DNA from: Paenibacillus allorhizosphaerae
GTDB lineage: Bacteria > Bacillota > Bacilli > Paenibacillales > NBRC-103111
Direction: 5' to 3'
Assembly: GCF_910594985.1 (NCBI RefSeq)
Contig: NZ_CAJVCE010000024.1
Location: 44,823-108,822, forward strand
DNA: 64,000 bases
Shown: positions 1-10,700 of the stretch, piece by piece
How the letters are laid out: every line of letters starts with the position of its first letter
Position numbering within the stretch: position 1 is the stretch's first letter
The notes under the pieces: model-generated
Told to the model about the DNA's origin: nothing
What the model saw: the letters and a program-made list of their open reading frames with translations, nothing else
Database searches by the model: none
Program-made: the position numbers and the translations under genes

Positions 1-289
1 ACGAATTTTGGTTCTCACCCGTTAAAAATTGATACACGTTGGCATTCAGCGCGACCTGAATCGCAACCTGATCGCTCTCTTTGATCAATTCGTCGATGAA
101 GCTCATATTCAGCTGAAGCATTTGGCGCTGAGGCTCGCTTAATTCCTCCTGCAGCACCGATTTGGAAGTATAGTAGGAAGTGAGGCTAACGGCCAAAATG
201 ATAAGGAAAACCGATAAGGTCAAAATCAAGACAAGCCGGATTTGCGTATGAGCCCAATTGTACTTAAGCCACTTCTTGAGGGATTGCAT
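1..289 (-). CDS. membrane sensor/regulator, N-terminal part only
   Basis: The reading frame starts with ATG at 289 behind an AAGGTGG ribosome site and runs off the window edge, so only about 96 residues are visible. After a basic start (MQSLKKWLKYNW) comes one hydrophobic membrane segment (about residues 17-40), then an extracytoplasmic helical stretch rich in Gln, Glu and Leu. This layout fits the amino end of Paenibacillus YesM-type sensor kinases or membrane-anchored AraC regulators, both commonly placed beside sugar-transport operons. The output domain is outside the window, so the two cannot be told apart. It probably controls the pectin-related genes just downstream (inference). Confidence 0.6.
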   Translation of the reverse strand, partial: MQSLKKWLKYNWAHTQIRLVLILTLSVFLIILAVSLTSYYTSKSVLQEELSEPQRQMLQLNMSFIDELIKESDQVAIQVALNANVYQFLTGENQNS

Positions 290-386
290 CACGAATTCGT
301 TCCCACCTTATGCCGGATATCTTCTTCATTATAACGCGATTCAGCCCCCAAGACACGCCTTGGCCCGCCCGGTCTTCCCTTTCGCT

Positions 387-2564
387 TCAGCCTTTCTCCG
401 CCAGCTGCTCCTTCATGCGCTGCGTTTCGATACCCGCGAGCAGCACAATGCCGATCCCGTGCGTATCGTTGAGGTTCCAGCCCAAATCATGCTTGTAATA
501 GGCATTGTTATACGACCAGCTGGAACCTTTGCACACGCCGTACAAATTGCCGCGCTTATCGATCGCCCGCTCGCATAATCCTTCCCAGCCGTCCAGCGCC
601 GCGCGGACATAAGGCTCCGGCTGCTCCAGCCAGCCATGCCGCACGCCAAGGGCGAAGCCGTACATAAACATCGAGGTGCACGAAGCTTCCTCGTAGGACT
701 CGGGGTCGGTCAATACCTGATGCCACAGCCCATGCTCCCCCTGCAGCCTGCGGTACCCTTCCGCCAGCTCGCGGTAAAAGGCAAGCACCGCGGCATAGTC
801 TGCGTGCTCCTTCGGAAGAACTTCCAGCAAAACGGCGAGCGAGAAGAAGACCCACCCGTTCCCTCTGCCCCATGTCGTCCCGGAGCGCTTGCCCTCGCTT
901 ACGTCAAAAACATGCGACATGATGCGCTGCTCCGGCATGAACAAATATTTCTGGTACAATAACAGCTGCCGCGCCGCTTCATCGATATAACGGCGATCGC
1001 CGGCAAGCTCGGCGTACCTGCATAAGAACGGCACGCTCATGTACATGTCGTCGCACCACATCGTGTTGTGCATGCTGGGCGACACGCCGATGCGTCGGTA
1101 CAATGCGCCGTCATCCATACGGTCCTGCACGTTCATGATGTAATGGGCAATGTCGTCGAACACGGCCCGAGCCCCTCTTAACGGACGAAGCCGGTCCGCC
1201 AAAATCGCAAGCGCGCCGAACGAGCCGCAATCGTCCAAGCTGTCGATATGCGACAGCTGGTTATTCAAGCCGGCCGCGCCATAGCGCTCGCGATCCCATA
1301 ACGAGTAAGCATACGTCGAGGTTGCGAACTCCGCATGCCGGGCGACATAGTCGGCCAAATCGCTCCGCTGCAATAAACGGCTTGTCTCAAGCAGCCCGAA
1401 CAAGGTGACACCCAGCGGATAGTTCCAGCGGCCGAACAGCTCGTTCTCCAGGAACGGGCGAACATTCGCGTCAGGCCGGTCCGTCGTCCAAAAGACGGAG
1501 CCCCCTGATCCCTCGGCAACCGAATCCAATGCGAGGTATGGCCACGCCCCTACATGGGCCCCGACGGGAAACGGTCCCAAGTAGAGCCAATGGCCGCCGT
1601 AACCGTGAATCCGGCGCGGGGCCGTCAGCTCCGCTCCCGGCGATACACGGCGGATTTGAAATCCCCAGCCCTGCTCTCCGGCGGCGCATTGGACGAGCAG
1701 ATCCGAACAGCCGGGCGCCGCATCCCATTGGAAGGAAAAATCGCGGCGTTGCGGGACGGAATATACTTCCTTGCCTTCCATCAGAAATGACAGAGGGCCG
1801 TATGCGGTTCCTTCGATCGTTACCCGCTTGGCGGAAGCCGACGTGTTTGCTACGGCCGTCCACGCGTAAGCGGTTGAACCCGGACCCGGACGATTGCCGT
1901 AGAGCTGATCCAGCCTACCGGCTTCCACGCCCGGCTCTTTCCGGGACGGAAACCATTCCGCGCCGGTCCCCTTCTCGGACAGATCCGCCTCCGGGAACGG
2001 ATTAAGCGAGTGAGTCAAAGGCGTCGTATAAATCCAGCCTTCCTCCCCTTCCCGTTCCGAAGAAGGGGCGAGGAAGTGATACGGTTTATTTTTGCGGTTG
2101 CTTGTGCCGAATTCCGCTCCACAGCCGCCGCTCGCGTTTTTCCCCAGCTCGATGATGAAATGATTCCATCCTTGCACCAGAGCCAACTTCAGCTTTAACG
2201 GCGCGGCGCCCTCCGATTCTTCCTCCGGCGCGGAGCCGAAGCGCTTCTCCCCGTTGTGGTACAAGCGGACCGGGCCGAAGCTGCGCATCAGGAAAATGAA
2301 GTCCTGCGGCTCATCGATCCACAGCTTCGCCCAAGCATACACCCGCTCTCCTTCGTTCATCTCCGGGAACATCGAACCGACGGGAAATTGATACATATGA
2401 TTGTCCAGCTTGCGAATCGGGCTCGTTCGCGTCACCCGGTATACGGGACCGTGAGGCGGATTCTCGCCGATATAACGCTGGGCCATGACCGCAAGCACAT
2501 GCGGAATTTCGGTGCCGCCTGTCTGCGAAGCCATGCTTTCCACCGGATGAAAATAACGGCTCAC
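387..2564 (-). CDS. GH105-type unsaturated rhamnogalacturonyl hydrolase with N-terminal beta-domain
   Basis: A 725-residue protein without a signal peptide, so probably cytoplasmic. The C-terminal ~400 residues carry the alpha/alpha-barrel signature of family 105/88 hydrolases: SLDDCGSFG, WCDDMYMSVPFL near residue 503 and WGRGNGWV near 565. Family members hydrate unsaturated uronyl-rhamnose ends left by lyases. The Asp residues of the first two motifs correspond to the catalytic pair known in YteR (by motif, not alignment). The N-terminal ~320 residues look like beta-sandwich modules. The start is GTG at 2564 behind AAAGGAGG, overlapping the stop of the upstream dehydrogenase in a GTGA, so the two genes are translationally coupled. 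Substrate is inferred from family and from the pectate lyase nearby. Confidence 0.85.
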   Translation of the reverse strand: MSRYFHPVESMASQTGGTEIPHVLAVMAQRYIGENPPHGPVYRVTRTSPIRKLDNHMYQFPVGSMFPEMNEGERVYAWAKLWIDEPQDFIFLMRSFGPVRLYHNGEKRFGSAPEEESEGAAPLKLKLALVQGWNHFIIELGKNASGGCGAEFGTSNRKNKPYHFLAPSSEREGEEGWIYTTPLTHSLNPFPEADLSEKGTGAEWFPSRKEPGVEAGRLDQLYGNRPGPGSTAYAWTAVANTSASAKRVTIEGTAYGPLSFLMEGKEVYSVPQRRDFSFQWDAAPGCSDLLVQCAAGEQGWGFQIRRVSPGAELTAPRRIHGYGGHWLYLGPFPVGAHVGAWPYLALDSVAEGSGGSVFWTTDRPDANVRPFLENELFGRWNYPLGVTLFGLLETSRLLQRSDLADYVARHAEFATSTYAYSLWDRERYGAAGLNNQLSHIDSLDDCGSFGALAILADRLRPLRGARAVFDDIAHYIMNVQDRMDDGALYRRIGVSPSMHNTMWCDDMYMSVPFLCRYAELAGDRRYIDEAARQLLLYQKYLFMPEQRIMSHVFDVSEGKRSGTTWGRGNGWVFFSLAVLLEVLPKEHADYAAVLAFYRELAEGYRRLQGEHGLWHQVLTDPESYEEASCTSMFMYGFALGVRHGWLEQPEPYVRAALDGWEGLCERAIDKRGNLYGVCKGSSWSYNNAYYKHDLGWNLNDTHGIGIVLLAGIETQRMKEQLAEKG

Positions 2565-3865
2565 TGCTTTCGTCCTCCTTTGCCTTCCAGCACTTCCTCA
2601 ATCGTGACCGGACGATGATCCCGGACCGACCGCCAAACGGCTTCTCCCGTAGCTACGGAATAAGCGCCGTCTACGGCGCCCGATAGGATGCGGTATGGCC
2701 GTCCGGGGTCTTCGCCCATAAACAAGTCCTCCAGCAGCAGCGGGTCGCCGCCGCCGTGCCCGCCTTCGCGGTGGACCACATGAATCGTTTCCTTGGAGCC
2801 GAAGAGCGGGAAATAGTCAATCGTCTGTACTGGCGTCGGGAACGGCGTTCTGCCCGGCATATGGTACTCGATCGTTTCCAGCCGGCCCTTCGTTCCGTTA
2901 ATCGCCAGACGGTAACCCTCGTACGGCAGGGAAAAATTGACCGAATAGCTGAGCAGCGCGCCGCGGTCGTATTTGATCGAGGCGGCGTAAGTATCTTCGA
3001 TATCGATTTGAGAATCGAAGATGCATCGGTCCGGCCGGTAATCGGAATAAGGGAATGATGATTTCACGGCATCAAGCGAGCCCAGATGATCGTCGGGGAC
3101 GCGGATGCTTTTGCTGCGCGCGTTCCACCGCGAGTAATAGGCGCAATCGCGGGTATATTCGCAAGTACTGCAAAACCGGCCGTCTTCCTTCTTCGGATTT
3201 AATTCCCCCTCCGCGCCGTAATAATTTAGCGCGCCGTAGGCGAACACCTCCACTGGCTTCTGGCCGGTCCACCAGTTCACCAAATCGAAATGATGGGTGC
3301 ATTTGTGGATCGACAGGCCGCCGGACAGCTCTCGAACCCGGTTCCACCGCTTGAAATAGCTGGAGCCATGGTACGTGTCCAAATACCAGTTCAAATCAAC
3401 CGACGTAATTCGGCCTAGCTTTCCTTCCAGCACGAGCTCCTTGATTCGGGTGTGAACCGGGGCATACCGGTAGTTGAATGTGACGGTGACGGACCCTTTG
3501 CTTGCCTTCTCCGCTTCCATCACCCGCCGGCTGTCTTCGCCCGTCGTGACCATCGGCTTCTCGGTAATGACATCCAAATCCCGCCGCAGCGCTGCGATCA
3601 AATATTGCGCATGCGTATCGTCGCGGCCCGCTACGATGACGACGTCCGGACGCGTTTCATCTACCATCCGGTCGAACTCCCGTTCATTGTAGGTTCGCAC
3701 GTCCGTATGCTCGGGAAACCTTGTACGGTACAGGTCGAAGCGCATCGGATCGCGATCGAGCAGCCCTACAAGCTCGCACGTGCCGGCGAATGTGGACAGG
3801 ATCGGCTTGGCGAACATGCCGAGCGCCCTTCCGCTGACACCGCAGATCGCATATCGTTTTTTCAT
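2561..3865 (-). CDS. Gfo/Idh/MocA-family oxidoreductase
   Basis: An NAD(P)-dependent sugar-type dehydrogenase of 434 residues. The N-terminal Rossmann fold opens with YAICGVSGRALGMF, a variant of the usual GxGxxG loop, and the family lysine motif EKPM sits near residue 105. The C-terminal alpha/beta domain contains a Cys-rich stretch CSTCEYTRDCAYY, which might bind a metal (inference). ATG at 3865 is preferred because GAAAGGA lies 7 nt upstream; a TTG at 3874 would add three residues. It overlaps the GH105 gene and probably acts on a sugar released by it, but the exact substrate cannot be read from sequence. Confidence 0.85.
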   Translation of the reverse strand: MKKRYAICGVSGRALGMFAKPILSTFAGTCELVGLLDRDPMRFDLYRTRFPEHTDVRTYNEREFDRMVDETRPDVVIVAGRDDTHAQYLIAALRRDLDVITEKPMVTTGEDSRRVMEAEKASKGSVTVTFNYRYAPVHTRIKELVLEGKLGRITSVDLNWYLDTYHGSSYFKRWNRVRELSGGLSIHKCTHHFDLVNWWTGQKPVEVFAYGALNYYGAEGELNPKKEDGRFCSTCEYTRDCAYYSRWNARSKSIRVPDDHLGSLDAVKSSFPYSDYRPDRCIFDSQIDIEDTYAASIKYDRGALLSYSVNFSLPYEGYRLAINGTKGRLETIEYHMPGRTPFPTPVQTIDYFPLFGSKETIHVVHREGGHGGGDPLLLEDLFMGEDPGRPYRILSGAVDGAYSVATGEAVWRSVRDHRPVTIEEVLEGKGGRKQ

Positions 3866-3973
3866 GTGTGACAATCCTTTCTTCCGCTCTTATCCGAATG
3901 GTCTTGCGAATGCACAGCAGGCGCCAGCGCCGAAGAGATGTTTACCGGCAGGTCGCCTGCTCGCTGTTTCCCG

Positions 3974-5518
3974 TTATTTTTTCACTTTGGCATACCAGTC
4001 TTGAACCCGCTTCGTCACCGTATCTCCTCCGGCCTTCTTCCAGCGGTCCACAAACTCGTCGAACTTCTCCAGCGGCCACTCGCCGATCACGATTTTGGTC
4101 AAATATTCCTGGAACAGCTTATGCGATTGGATGTCCGGGAAGCCTTCGTACACGGTATTCGGCAGCCCGTCTCCCGCAATGCGGCGAGCGTCGGCCGTGC
4201 TCACGGCGAACATGTCCTGAACCATCTTTTGCATGTTTTCCGGAATCGTTTCCTTGATCCGCTGATCCATGTCCGCCTTCGTCGTCAAATTGCGCATCCC
4301 GAGCGCGAGCGGACGGCTGTCCTCCGGCGGCAGCAGCACCTTCTTACCGTTCTCCACCTTGTGCTGCAGGCCCTCGATCCCAAAACGCACGAATTCGTCG
4401 TTGTTCTGGTCGTAAAAGAAGTCGAGCAGCTTGAGCGATGCCTCGGCTTTGTTTTTGGCCGCCGCGGGAATCATCCACTCCGGCTCGCCCATGCTTTTCT
4501 GTGTAACGAAGCCTTGGAAGCCTTCCGCCTTCGGCATCGGCATCCCTACGATATACGCGTCCGGCGCCGCTTTCAGTATGGCCGTGTAGCGGTCGCGAAC
4601 GTTGGCCGGGAGGTGATACCAGCTGCCAACCAGGTTGTTGTTGATTTTAGCCTGCCATACATCGCCCTTGTTCAGGAACGTTTCGTTATCGAGCAGCTTC
4701 TCCTTATACAGGTCGCGAATATAGGCAATCGCCGCTTTCATATTCGGCGTTACGCCGGCATACTGAATTTTTCCGTCGTAAACATCCCACTCGGGGCTGC
4801 CTTCCCACATGGCGATGCCGTACATGCCGAAGAGATGATCCATCCATTTGCCGAATTCCCGTCCCGAAGTCGGCAGCTCGTCCTTCTTGCCGTTACCGTT
4901 CGGATCTTTGTCGCGGAACGCCCGCAGCACTTCCTTGTATTCCTCCGTCGTCTTCGGCATCGGAAGGCCTACCTTGTCCAGCCAATCTTTGCGAATCATC
5001 GGAGCCCGCTCGGGAACGAGGAACACTTTAGGCACGTAATAAATATGACCGTCCGGGGAGGCCGAGCGCACGACGTCCCAAGCTTCCTTCGGAATGTTCT
5101 TCCAGACGTTCGGCGCGTATTTCGGCAGCAAATCGTCCAACGGCAAGGCGCCGCCCTGCTTAATGAGCGTCTGCTCGATGCCTCCGATCGGCCGAAGAAT
5201 ATCCGGCAGGTCGTCCGAGGCGATCAGCAGATTGAGGAATTCCGTCGGCTCCGAGCCCGGCGGCGTGGTGATCAGCTTATACTCGACGCCGGTCTTCTCG
5301 GCGACATATTTGACATGCGCGTTATTGCTGTCCGGTATGGAACCGACGCCCATATGGCTTTTGAATACTTTGACCTGAACGGGCTTGCCGTCCTGCGCTC
5401 CGCCGCCTGACGCGGAAGAGCCATCCTTTGAGTTGGTACAGCCGCTGAGAGCGGCCGTCGCGACAAGTGCGGCCAATGCCGACCATGTTGCCGTTTTCTT
5501 AAGCAGGCGTTTCGTCAT
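3974..5518 (-). CDS. sugar ABC transporter substrate-binding lipoprotein (LipO-like)
   Basis: A 514-residue family-1 extracellular solute-binding protein. The signal peptide ends in the lipobox LSGC with the lipidated Cys at about residue 27, followed by a Gly/Ser-rich tether. The body has the long two-lobed form typical of Paenibacillus LipO-like proteins that work with LplB/YtcP permeases. ATG at 5518 has GGGAGG at good spacing; an upstream in-frame ATG at 5548 has none. It lies 72 nt downstream of the permease pair, giving the order permease-permease-binding protein. No ATPase gene is present; such systems normally share a common MsmX-type ATPase. Pectin-derived oligosaccharide is the likely ligand (context). 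Confidence 0.88.
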   Translation of the reverse strand: MTKRLLKKTATWSALAALVATAALSGCTNSKDGSSASGGGAQDGKPVQVKVFKSHMGVGSIPDSNNAHVKYVAEKTGVEYKLITTPPGSEPTEFLNLLIASDDLPDILRPIGGIEQTLIKQGGALPLDDLLPKYAPNVWKNIPKEAWDVVRSASPDGHIYYVPKVFLVPERAPMIRKDWLDKVGLPMPKTTEEYKEVLRAFRDKDPNGNGKKDELPTSGREFGKWMDHLFGMYGIAMWEGSPEWDVYDGKIQYAGVTPNMKAAIAYIRDLYKEKLLDNETFLNKGDVWQAKINNNLVGSWYHLPANVRDRYTAILKAAPDAYIVGMPMPKAEGFQGFVTQKSMGEPEWMIPAAAKNKAEASLKLLDFFYDQNNDEFVRFGIEGLQHKVENGKKVLLPPEDSRPLALGMRNLTTKADMDQRIKETIPENMQKMVQDMFAVSTADARRIAGDGLPNTVYEGFPDIQSHKLFQEYLTKIVIGEWPLEKFDEFVDRWKKAGGDTVTKRVQDWYAKVKK

Positions 5519-5590
5519 GCTTGCTTCCTCCCTTTTTTGTCTATCCACTATATATCAAGCCAAAAGATGAAGCTTAATATCGATCGCAAG

Positions 5591-6466
5591 TTACTCTTTG
5601 AGCGACCCCAGCATGGAGCCTTTGACAAAATATTTTTGCAAGTAAGGATAGACGATGACGATCGGAATCGTCGCGAATAAAATGGTAGCCGCCTTGAGCG
5701 TCGTCGTATTGAAATCGTAATCACCCAAAACCAGGTTGACGGCGGCCAGCTCCTCCGGAGACGTCAGGTAAGCGCGAAGCTTCATTTGCAGCGGCCACAA
5801 ATCCGGATTGCGAATGAACAAAACGGCGCGCTGAAACGTATTCCAATAGCCCACGGCGTAAAACAAGCTGACCGTCGCGAGCACCGGCTTGGACAACGGC
5901 AAATAGATGCGGAACAACACTCCGGCGTCGGTGCAGCCGTCGATGCGGGCCGAGTCGTACAGCTCCGCCGGCAGCCCCATGAAGAACGTTCGGATAATAA
6001 TCATGTTGAACGTCCCGATCAACCCGGGAATAATGAGCGACCAAAGCGAATTCATCATGCCCAACTCCCGTACCGTCAGGAAAAACGGAATGAGCGGCGC
6101 GTTGAAAATCATCGTCACGATAATGCCGAACATGATCGGCTTGCGCAGCATAAATTCCTTATGGGACAACGGGTAGGCCGTTAGCACCGAGAAGAGCATG
6201 CTCAAAAGCGTACCGATGACGGTGATATAAATCGTGACGCCGAAAGAGCCCCATAATCCTTTATTTTGCAAAATGTGTTCCCACGATCCCGTCGTAAACT
6301 CCACGGGAAGCAAAAATACCTGTTTCGAATCCGCGGCTACGGGCGAGCTTAACGATACGGCCAGCAGATTCAGCAAAGGTATCAGCATCGTTGCGGCCGC
6401 CGCCGCGAGCACCAAATAGTTGAATACTTGAAAACTTTTTTCACCCAAGGTTTGTTTCATTACCAT
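5591..6466 (-). CDS. carbohydrate ABC transporter permease, YtcP/LplC type
   Basis: A 291-residue inner-membrane permease with six predicted membrane segments. The cytoplasmic EAA-type loop is visible as ELYDSARIDGCTDAGVLFRI, which docks on the ATPase. The C-terminus ends KYFVKGSMLGSLKE, a form usual in the MalG/LplC class. The start ATG at 6466 overlaps the end of the upstream permease by 7 nt, so the two are coupled, as expected for heterodimer partners. The binding lipoprotein follows. Confidence 0.9.
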   Translation of the reverse strand: MVMKQTLGEKSFQVFNYLVLAAAAATMLIPLLNLLAVSLSSPVAADSKQVFLLPVEFTTGSWEHILQNKGLWGSFGVTIYITVIGTLLSMLFSVLTAYPLSHKEFMLRKPIMFGIIVTMIFNAPLIPFFLTVRELGMMNSLWSLIIPGLIGTFNMIIIRTFFMGLPAELYDSARIDGCTDAGVLFRIYLPLSKPVLATVSLFYAVGYWNTFQRAVLFIRNPDLWPLQMKLRAYLTSPEELAAVNLVLGDYDFNTTTLKAATILFATIPIVIVYPYLQKYFVKGSMLGSLKE

Positions 6467-7488
6467 AACCCCTGTTCTGTTTTTCGTGCCATGCGGTTAA
6501 AAATCCACAGTAACGCAAACCCGATGACGGATTGGAACAAGCCGATGGCGGTCGTTACGCTGTATTGCCCCTGCAGCACCCCAGCCCTGTAAACGTATGT
6601 TTCGATGATGTCGCCTACGGAATAAGTCATCGGCGTTAACAGGTTATAGATCTGGTCGAAGCCAAGCTCCAGGAAGTTGCCGATGTTGAGCAGGAACAGG
6701 ACGAGAATGGTTGGGAACATGACCGGAAGCGTGATGTTCATGGTCTGCTGCCAGCGGTTGGCTCCGTCCATGACCGCCGCTTCATACAAATTCGGATTGA
6801 TGCCGGCGATTGCGGCAAGATAGATGATCGTTCCCCAGCCGACTTCCTTCCAGATCCCCGAGAGCACGACGATGGTGCGGAAATAGGCTTGCTGCTGCAT
6901 GAACAGGATCGGCTCGAGACCGAACCACCCGCGGACGATATTGGCCACGCCTTGGGCGGACAAAAGTTCAAATACGATGCCGCCGACGACAACCCAGGAC
7001 AAAAAATGCGGCAAGTAAAACAAGCTTTGAATGACCCGTTTGGCCAGCATGAGGCGCAATTCGTTCAAGAGCAGCGCCAGCACGATCGGGGCCGGAAAGC
7101 CGAGGACCAGCTTATAAAAAGCGATGACCGCCGTATTTCTCAGCACGTTGTAGAAATCTTGATAAGTAAAAATAAATTTGAAGTTGTCCAATCCGACCCA
7201 GGGGCTGCCCGTTATTCCTTTAAAGATTTGATAGTTTTGAAAAGCGATGACGCTCCCCGCGAGCGGGATATACTTAAATATAAGATAAAACAATAGTCCG
7301 GGAAGAACCATCACATACAATATCCAATGTTTTCTAACATTCGTCAGAAACAGGTTCAAATAAGAATGTGACTTCTCTGCCGACGCTTTGGTGGATCCAA
7401 TCTTCTTATGGGAATATGCCTCTGCCACCACCACAAACCTCCTTCGTTTCGATACCGCCATCATACTTGCTTGCGCTTCCATGGACAA
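6460..7488 (-). CDS. carbohydrate ABC transporter permease, LplB type
   Basis: A 342-residue inner-membrane permease of the MalF/LplB class. It has a basic cytoplasmic N-terminus, a first membrane helix with WILYVMVLPGLLFYLIF, and the EAA-type loop NLYEAAVMDGANRWQQ. A GGAGG ribosome site lies 9 nt before TTG at 7488 but 15 nt before the ATG at 7482, so TTG is the better start. It is the first gene of the transport unit; the 17-base repeat shared with the pectate lyase leader lies 20 nt upstream of this start. Confidence 0.88.
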   Translation of the reverse strand: MSMEAQASMMAVSKRRRFVVVAEAYSHKKIGSTKASAEKSHSYLNLFLTNVRKHWILYVMVLPGLLFYLIFKYIPLAGSVIAFQNYQIFKGITGSPWVGLDNFKFIFTYQDFYNVLRNTAVIAFYKLVLGFPAPIVLALLLNELRLMLAKRVIQSLFYLPHFLSWVVVGGIVFELLSAQGVANIVRGWFGLEPILFMQQQAYFRTIVVLSGIWKEVGWGTIIYLAAIAGINPNLYEAAVMDGANRWQQTMNITLPVMFPTILVLFLLNIGNFLELGFDQIYNLLTPMTYSVGDIIETYVYRAGVLQGQYSVTTAIGLFQSVIGFALLWIFNRMARKTEQGLW

Positions 7489-7507
7489 TCGTTCATTCCT
7501 CCAGCGG

Positions 7508-7524
7508 ATGCACAAATCCGGGAT
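7508..7524 (-). repeat. 17-bp repeat in the leader of the LplB-type permease gene
   Basis: The 17-mer ATGCACAAATCCGGGAT (plus-strand reading) occurs here and again at 11698-11714. The flanking bases on the gene-proximal side are also related: 33 of 41 positions match between 7484-7524 and 11674-11714. Here the copy sits directly before the ribosome site of the permease gene. It may be a regulator site or a duplicated leader. Confidence 0.6.
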
Positions 7525-7750
7525 TGCCAAACTTTGTCCGATTCGCGTGATTCGTTATGGAATGGTTGATGAGGAGAATGCCGCAGCGGAGGGGATTCGG
7601 CGGTCTTTCACAGGGAAATGTCGCCCCATTGTGGCGAGACGGTTGGTTGCGTGTCGGATTGGTTGGTTGCTTTTTTGGGACAGGCCTGCAACATGTGAAG
7701 CGGCCGCTCCCCGGTTTGAGTACGGGAAGCAGCCACTGCTTGAGGCGGTA

Positions 7751-10700
7751 TTAGTTTTGCACGTTAACTTGTTGCTTCAGATAGGCGAGATCCGCCAGCA
7801 TATGCTGCGCGAAGGCGGCATCCATATGCTTGCCCGCTTGTGCGGACACTTCATTTTCCAATGCGTTCAAAGCGTTTATGAGTTTCGTTGGATTCGTTTC
7901 TTTTTGAATCTGGTTCACTTTCGCGAGCAGGCTGTTCAGCACCCCTTGATTCGAGATCAAGCCCTGGTCATGCGCTGAACGCAGTGCTTCATCCAGGTAG
8001 TCGCGCGTCATCACGACTTTCAATACATACTGCCGCTGCGTCACGTTGCCTGCACGATCCGTTGCCGTAATGCCGATCGCATGATCGCCGATCGATAATG
8101 CGAAAGGAGCGGCCGTAATCGGCAGATTTACGTCTTTGCCGTCGAGCGTCGCTTTCACCTGATCAACTCCGCTAAGCGCGTCGGTAATATCCAACCGGAT
8201 GTTCACGGCATCCGAATGGTACACTGCGCCCGTAATGGTCGTTGGAACGACCGGCCCCGTCAGATCGATGTTTACCGTGGCCGATTGCACGTCTTCCTTG
8301 TTCCCCGCCGCGTCCACGCTGTAATAGCGAAGCGTATGAACGCCTTCCTCGCGGAGTTCGGCTTGCGCGCCCATTACGTACGGAGCATCGTCGATGCTGT
8401 AGTAGGTCGTTGTCTTCGAGCCCTCGGCGTCGACCGCGCTAAGGTTGACGACTTGAGGCGCATTATGCCAGCCCGGCTTCGCATCGGCCGTCGTTACGGG
8501 AGGCGTCGCGTCCTTGGGCGTGTCCGCCGTTCGGACCGTTACGCGATTGGACGGATCCGATTCCCCGCTGGCGTTTTTCGATTTAATATAGTAGGTGTAT
8601 TCCACGCCCGGTTTGACGGTACGGTCATAGTACGTATCGACCTTGGCATACCCCACGTATTGAAGCGGCTCCTCTATGGATTCCCTGTACACGTTATATT
8701 GAACCGCCCCGCCATGAGACGTCCAGATGAGTCCGACGAACGTTTCGCCCTTCAAGCCGACAAACAGATTCGTAGGCGTAGCGGGCAACGGTACGGCAAT
8801 AACAAGCTCTTGCGACGGGGACGATTCGCCCATCTCGTTCTCCGCCGTTACCTTGTAGCTGTAGCTTGTACGATCCGCTGTAATGCTGTCGTCGACATAT
8901 CGGGCCAACGACGTGCTGGCAATCCGGACAAAATCGTTATCGCCGCTTCCTTTCCTGTAAATGTGATACCGTTCCGCTTGATCGACCGGATTCCACTGCA
9001 TCGCGAAAGCGGCGCTCGTCACCTCGCCTGCGGTCAAGCCTGCCGGCGCTTGCGGCATCGCCACCGGCGGTTTCGTCGTCGTGCTGACGACGCCAGACGC
9101 CGCGGATTCCCCGCCGATCGCCGTTGCGGTTACTTTATAGGCATAAGCGGTTGACGGGTTCACCGTCTTGTCGGTATACGCCGCTTTAGAAACGGATGCA
9201 ATCTTCTGATAAGCCCCGTCCGGAGAAGAAGCCCTGTAGATGCCATAGCTGACGGCTCCTTCGACAGGCGTCCATGCCAGTGCAACGGACATGCTCTTCG
9301 TCGCCGTAACCTGCAGTCCCGCCGGTGCCGGCGGCCTCGGCTTGGACGGATCGTAGGCGAGCACTTCCGCCTGCTGCGACTGCGGAGATTCGCCTCCCGC
9401 ATTGACAGCGGCCACTTTGTACCGATATGTTACTCCCATGACCGCCGCATCATCCGTGTAGCTGGTTGTTCCGGTGCTTCCGACGGCCTTGAAATAAGGA
9501 TCCATCGACGTGGAACGGTAGACAAGGTACGCTTCCGCTCCGCTTACCGGTTCCCAGCGAAGCGATACGGCGGGTCCGTCCGCCAATTGCCCGGTCAATC
9601 CGGACGGCGATGCCGCAGGAGGCGCCGCATTCGGACTTGTCGGTTTCACGACGACGAAATAATTCATTCGGGAGGTGCTGTTATTGGCCCCCGTCACGAC
9701 ATGAGATCCGGCAGGAAAATGCTTTTTAAACAGCTTGTACGGTACCGGCTGGTCATCTTCGATCATCATCCCCGTATCTTCGTAGGACGATGTGAGCCAT
9801 TCCGGCCGCGGCGAGATTCTTGAATCGTGTGCGACATACACATCCGCATCCGCCGCCAAGTGGAAGGAGAGCAAGTCTTGGCTCGTGGCGCTTCGGGAGG
9901 CCACTGCCGACCGAATCCACTCCATGCCCTTTACTTCATCCGGGATGGCAACGAATTTATACGTTTTGCTTCCGGTGAGCCGGTCTCCCGCAACGAAATC
10001 TCCCGGCTGGAGGTTGCTTTGAACCGACCAGTTGGCCGCATTGACAGATCCGCTGCCGCTGTTATCGTTAATAACGACGTTGCGGATCGCTTTCCCGTCC
10101 ATGCTTGGCGCCGGCTCCGCTTCCGGCTGTTCCGGCTTCGGTTCGACCGGCGGGACAAACGGCGTTCCCGACCATGCCGGCGGCGTTTTCGGATAATTCG
10201 CGGGAAATCCCGGTTCGGCCAGCTCGTTCAGGTAATCCTCGAGATTCGTGTAACCGTCTCCATTTCGATCGCCATTTCGATCCTCGGAATTGTTCGGATT
10301 CTGTCCCTTTGCCATTTCCCAAGCGTCAGGCATCCCGTCGAGGTCCGTATCGAGCGGGGCTTTTCCTCGCGTCAGCGGCGGGAATCCTCCCACGTCGTTT
10401 TCATGTCCGATGATGACGCCGGTTTGCTTGCGTACGCTGTCGATCACGCGCTGATCCACCTTGTCCCGGAGGAGCGACGCGCCGGAGTGATTCAGAATAT
10501 GATCGTAAGCTATTTCAGGCTCTTGCGTATGTACCGGCGGGTATTCGAACCGTTCCGGAACGAGGACGCTCGGCCTTTCCGCCTCCATCATCCCGCTCCC
10601 CGTGTCCGTTCCGTCGAGTACGCCGTTTTTGTTGCTGTCGATCCGGTTGTTTTTAAGATAGAGATTGTAGTTCTCATTGCCGCGCACGACCGCATACTGC

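Noticed and set aside
3938..5410. 490-codon plus-strand open frame
   Set aside because: It lies opposite the binding-lipoprotein gene, has no ribosome site and encodes an Arg/His/Val-rich product typical of antisense frames in GC-biased genes.
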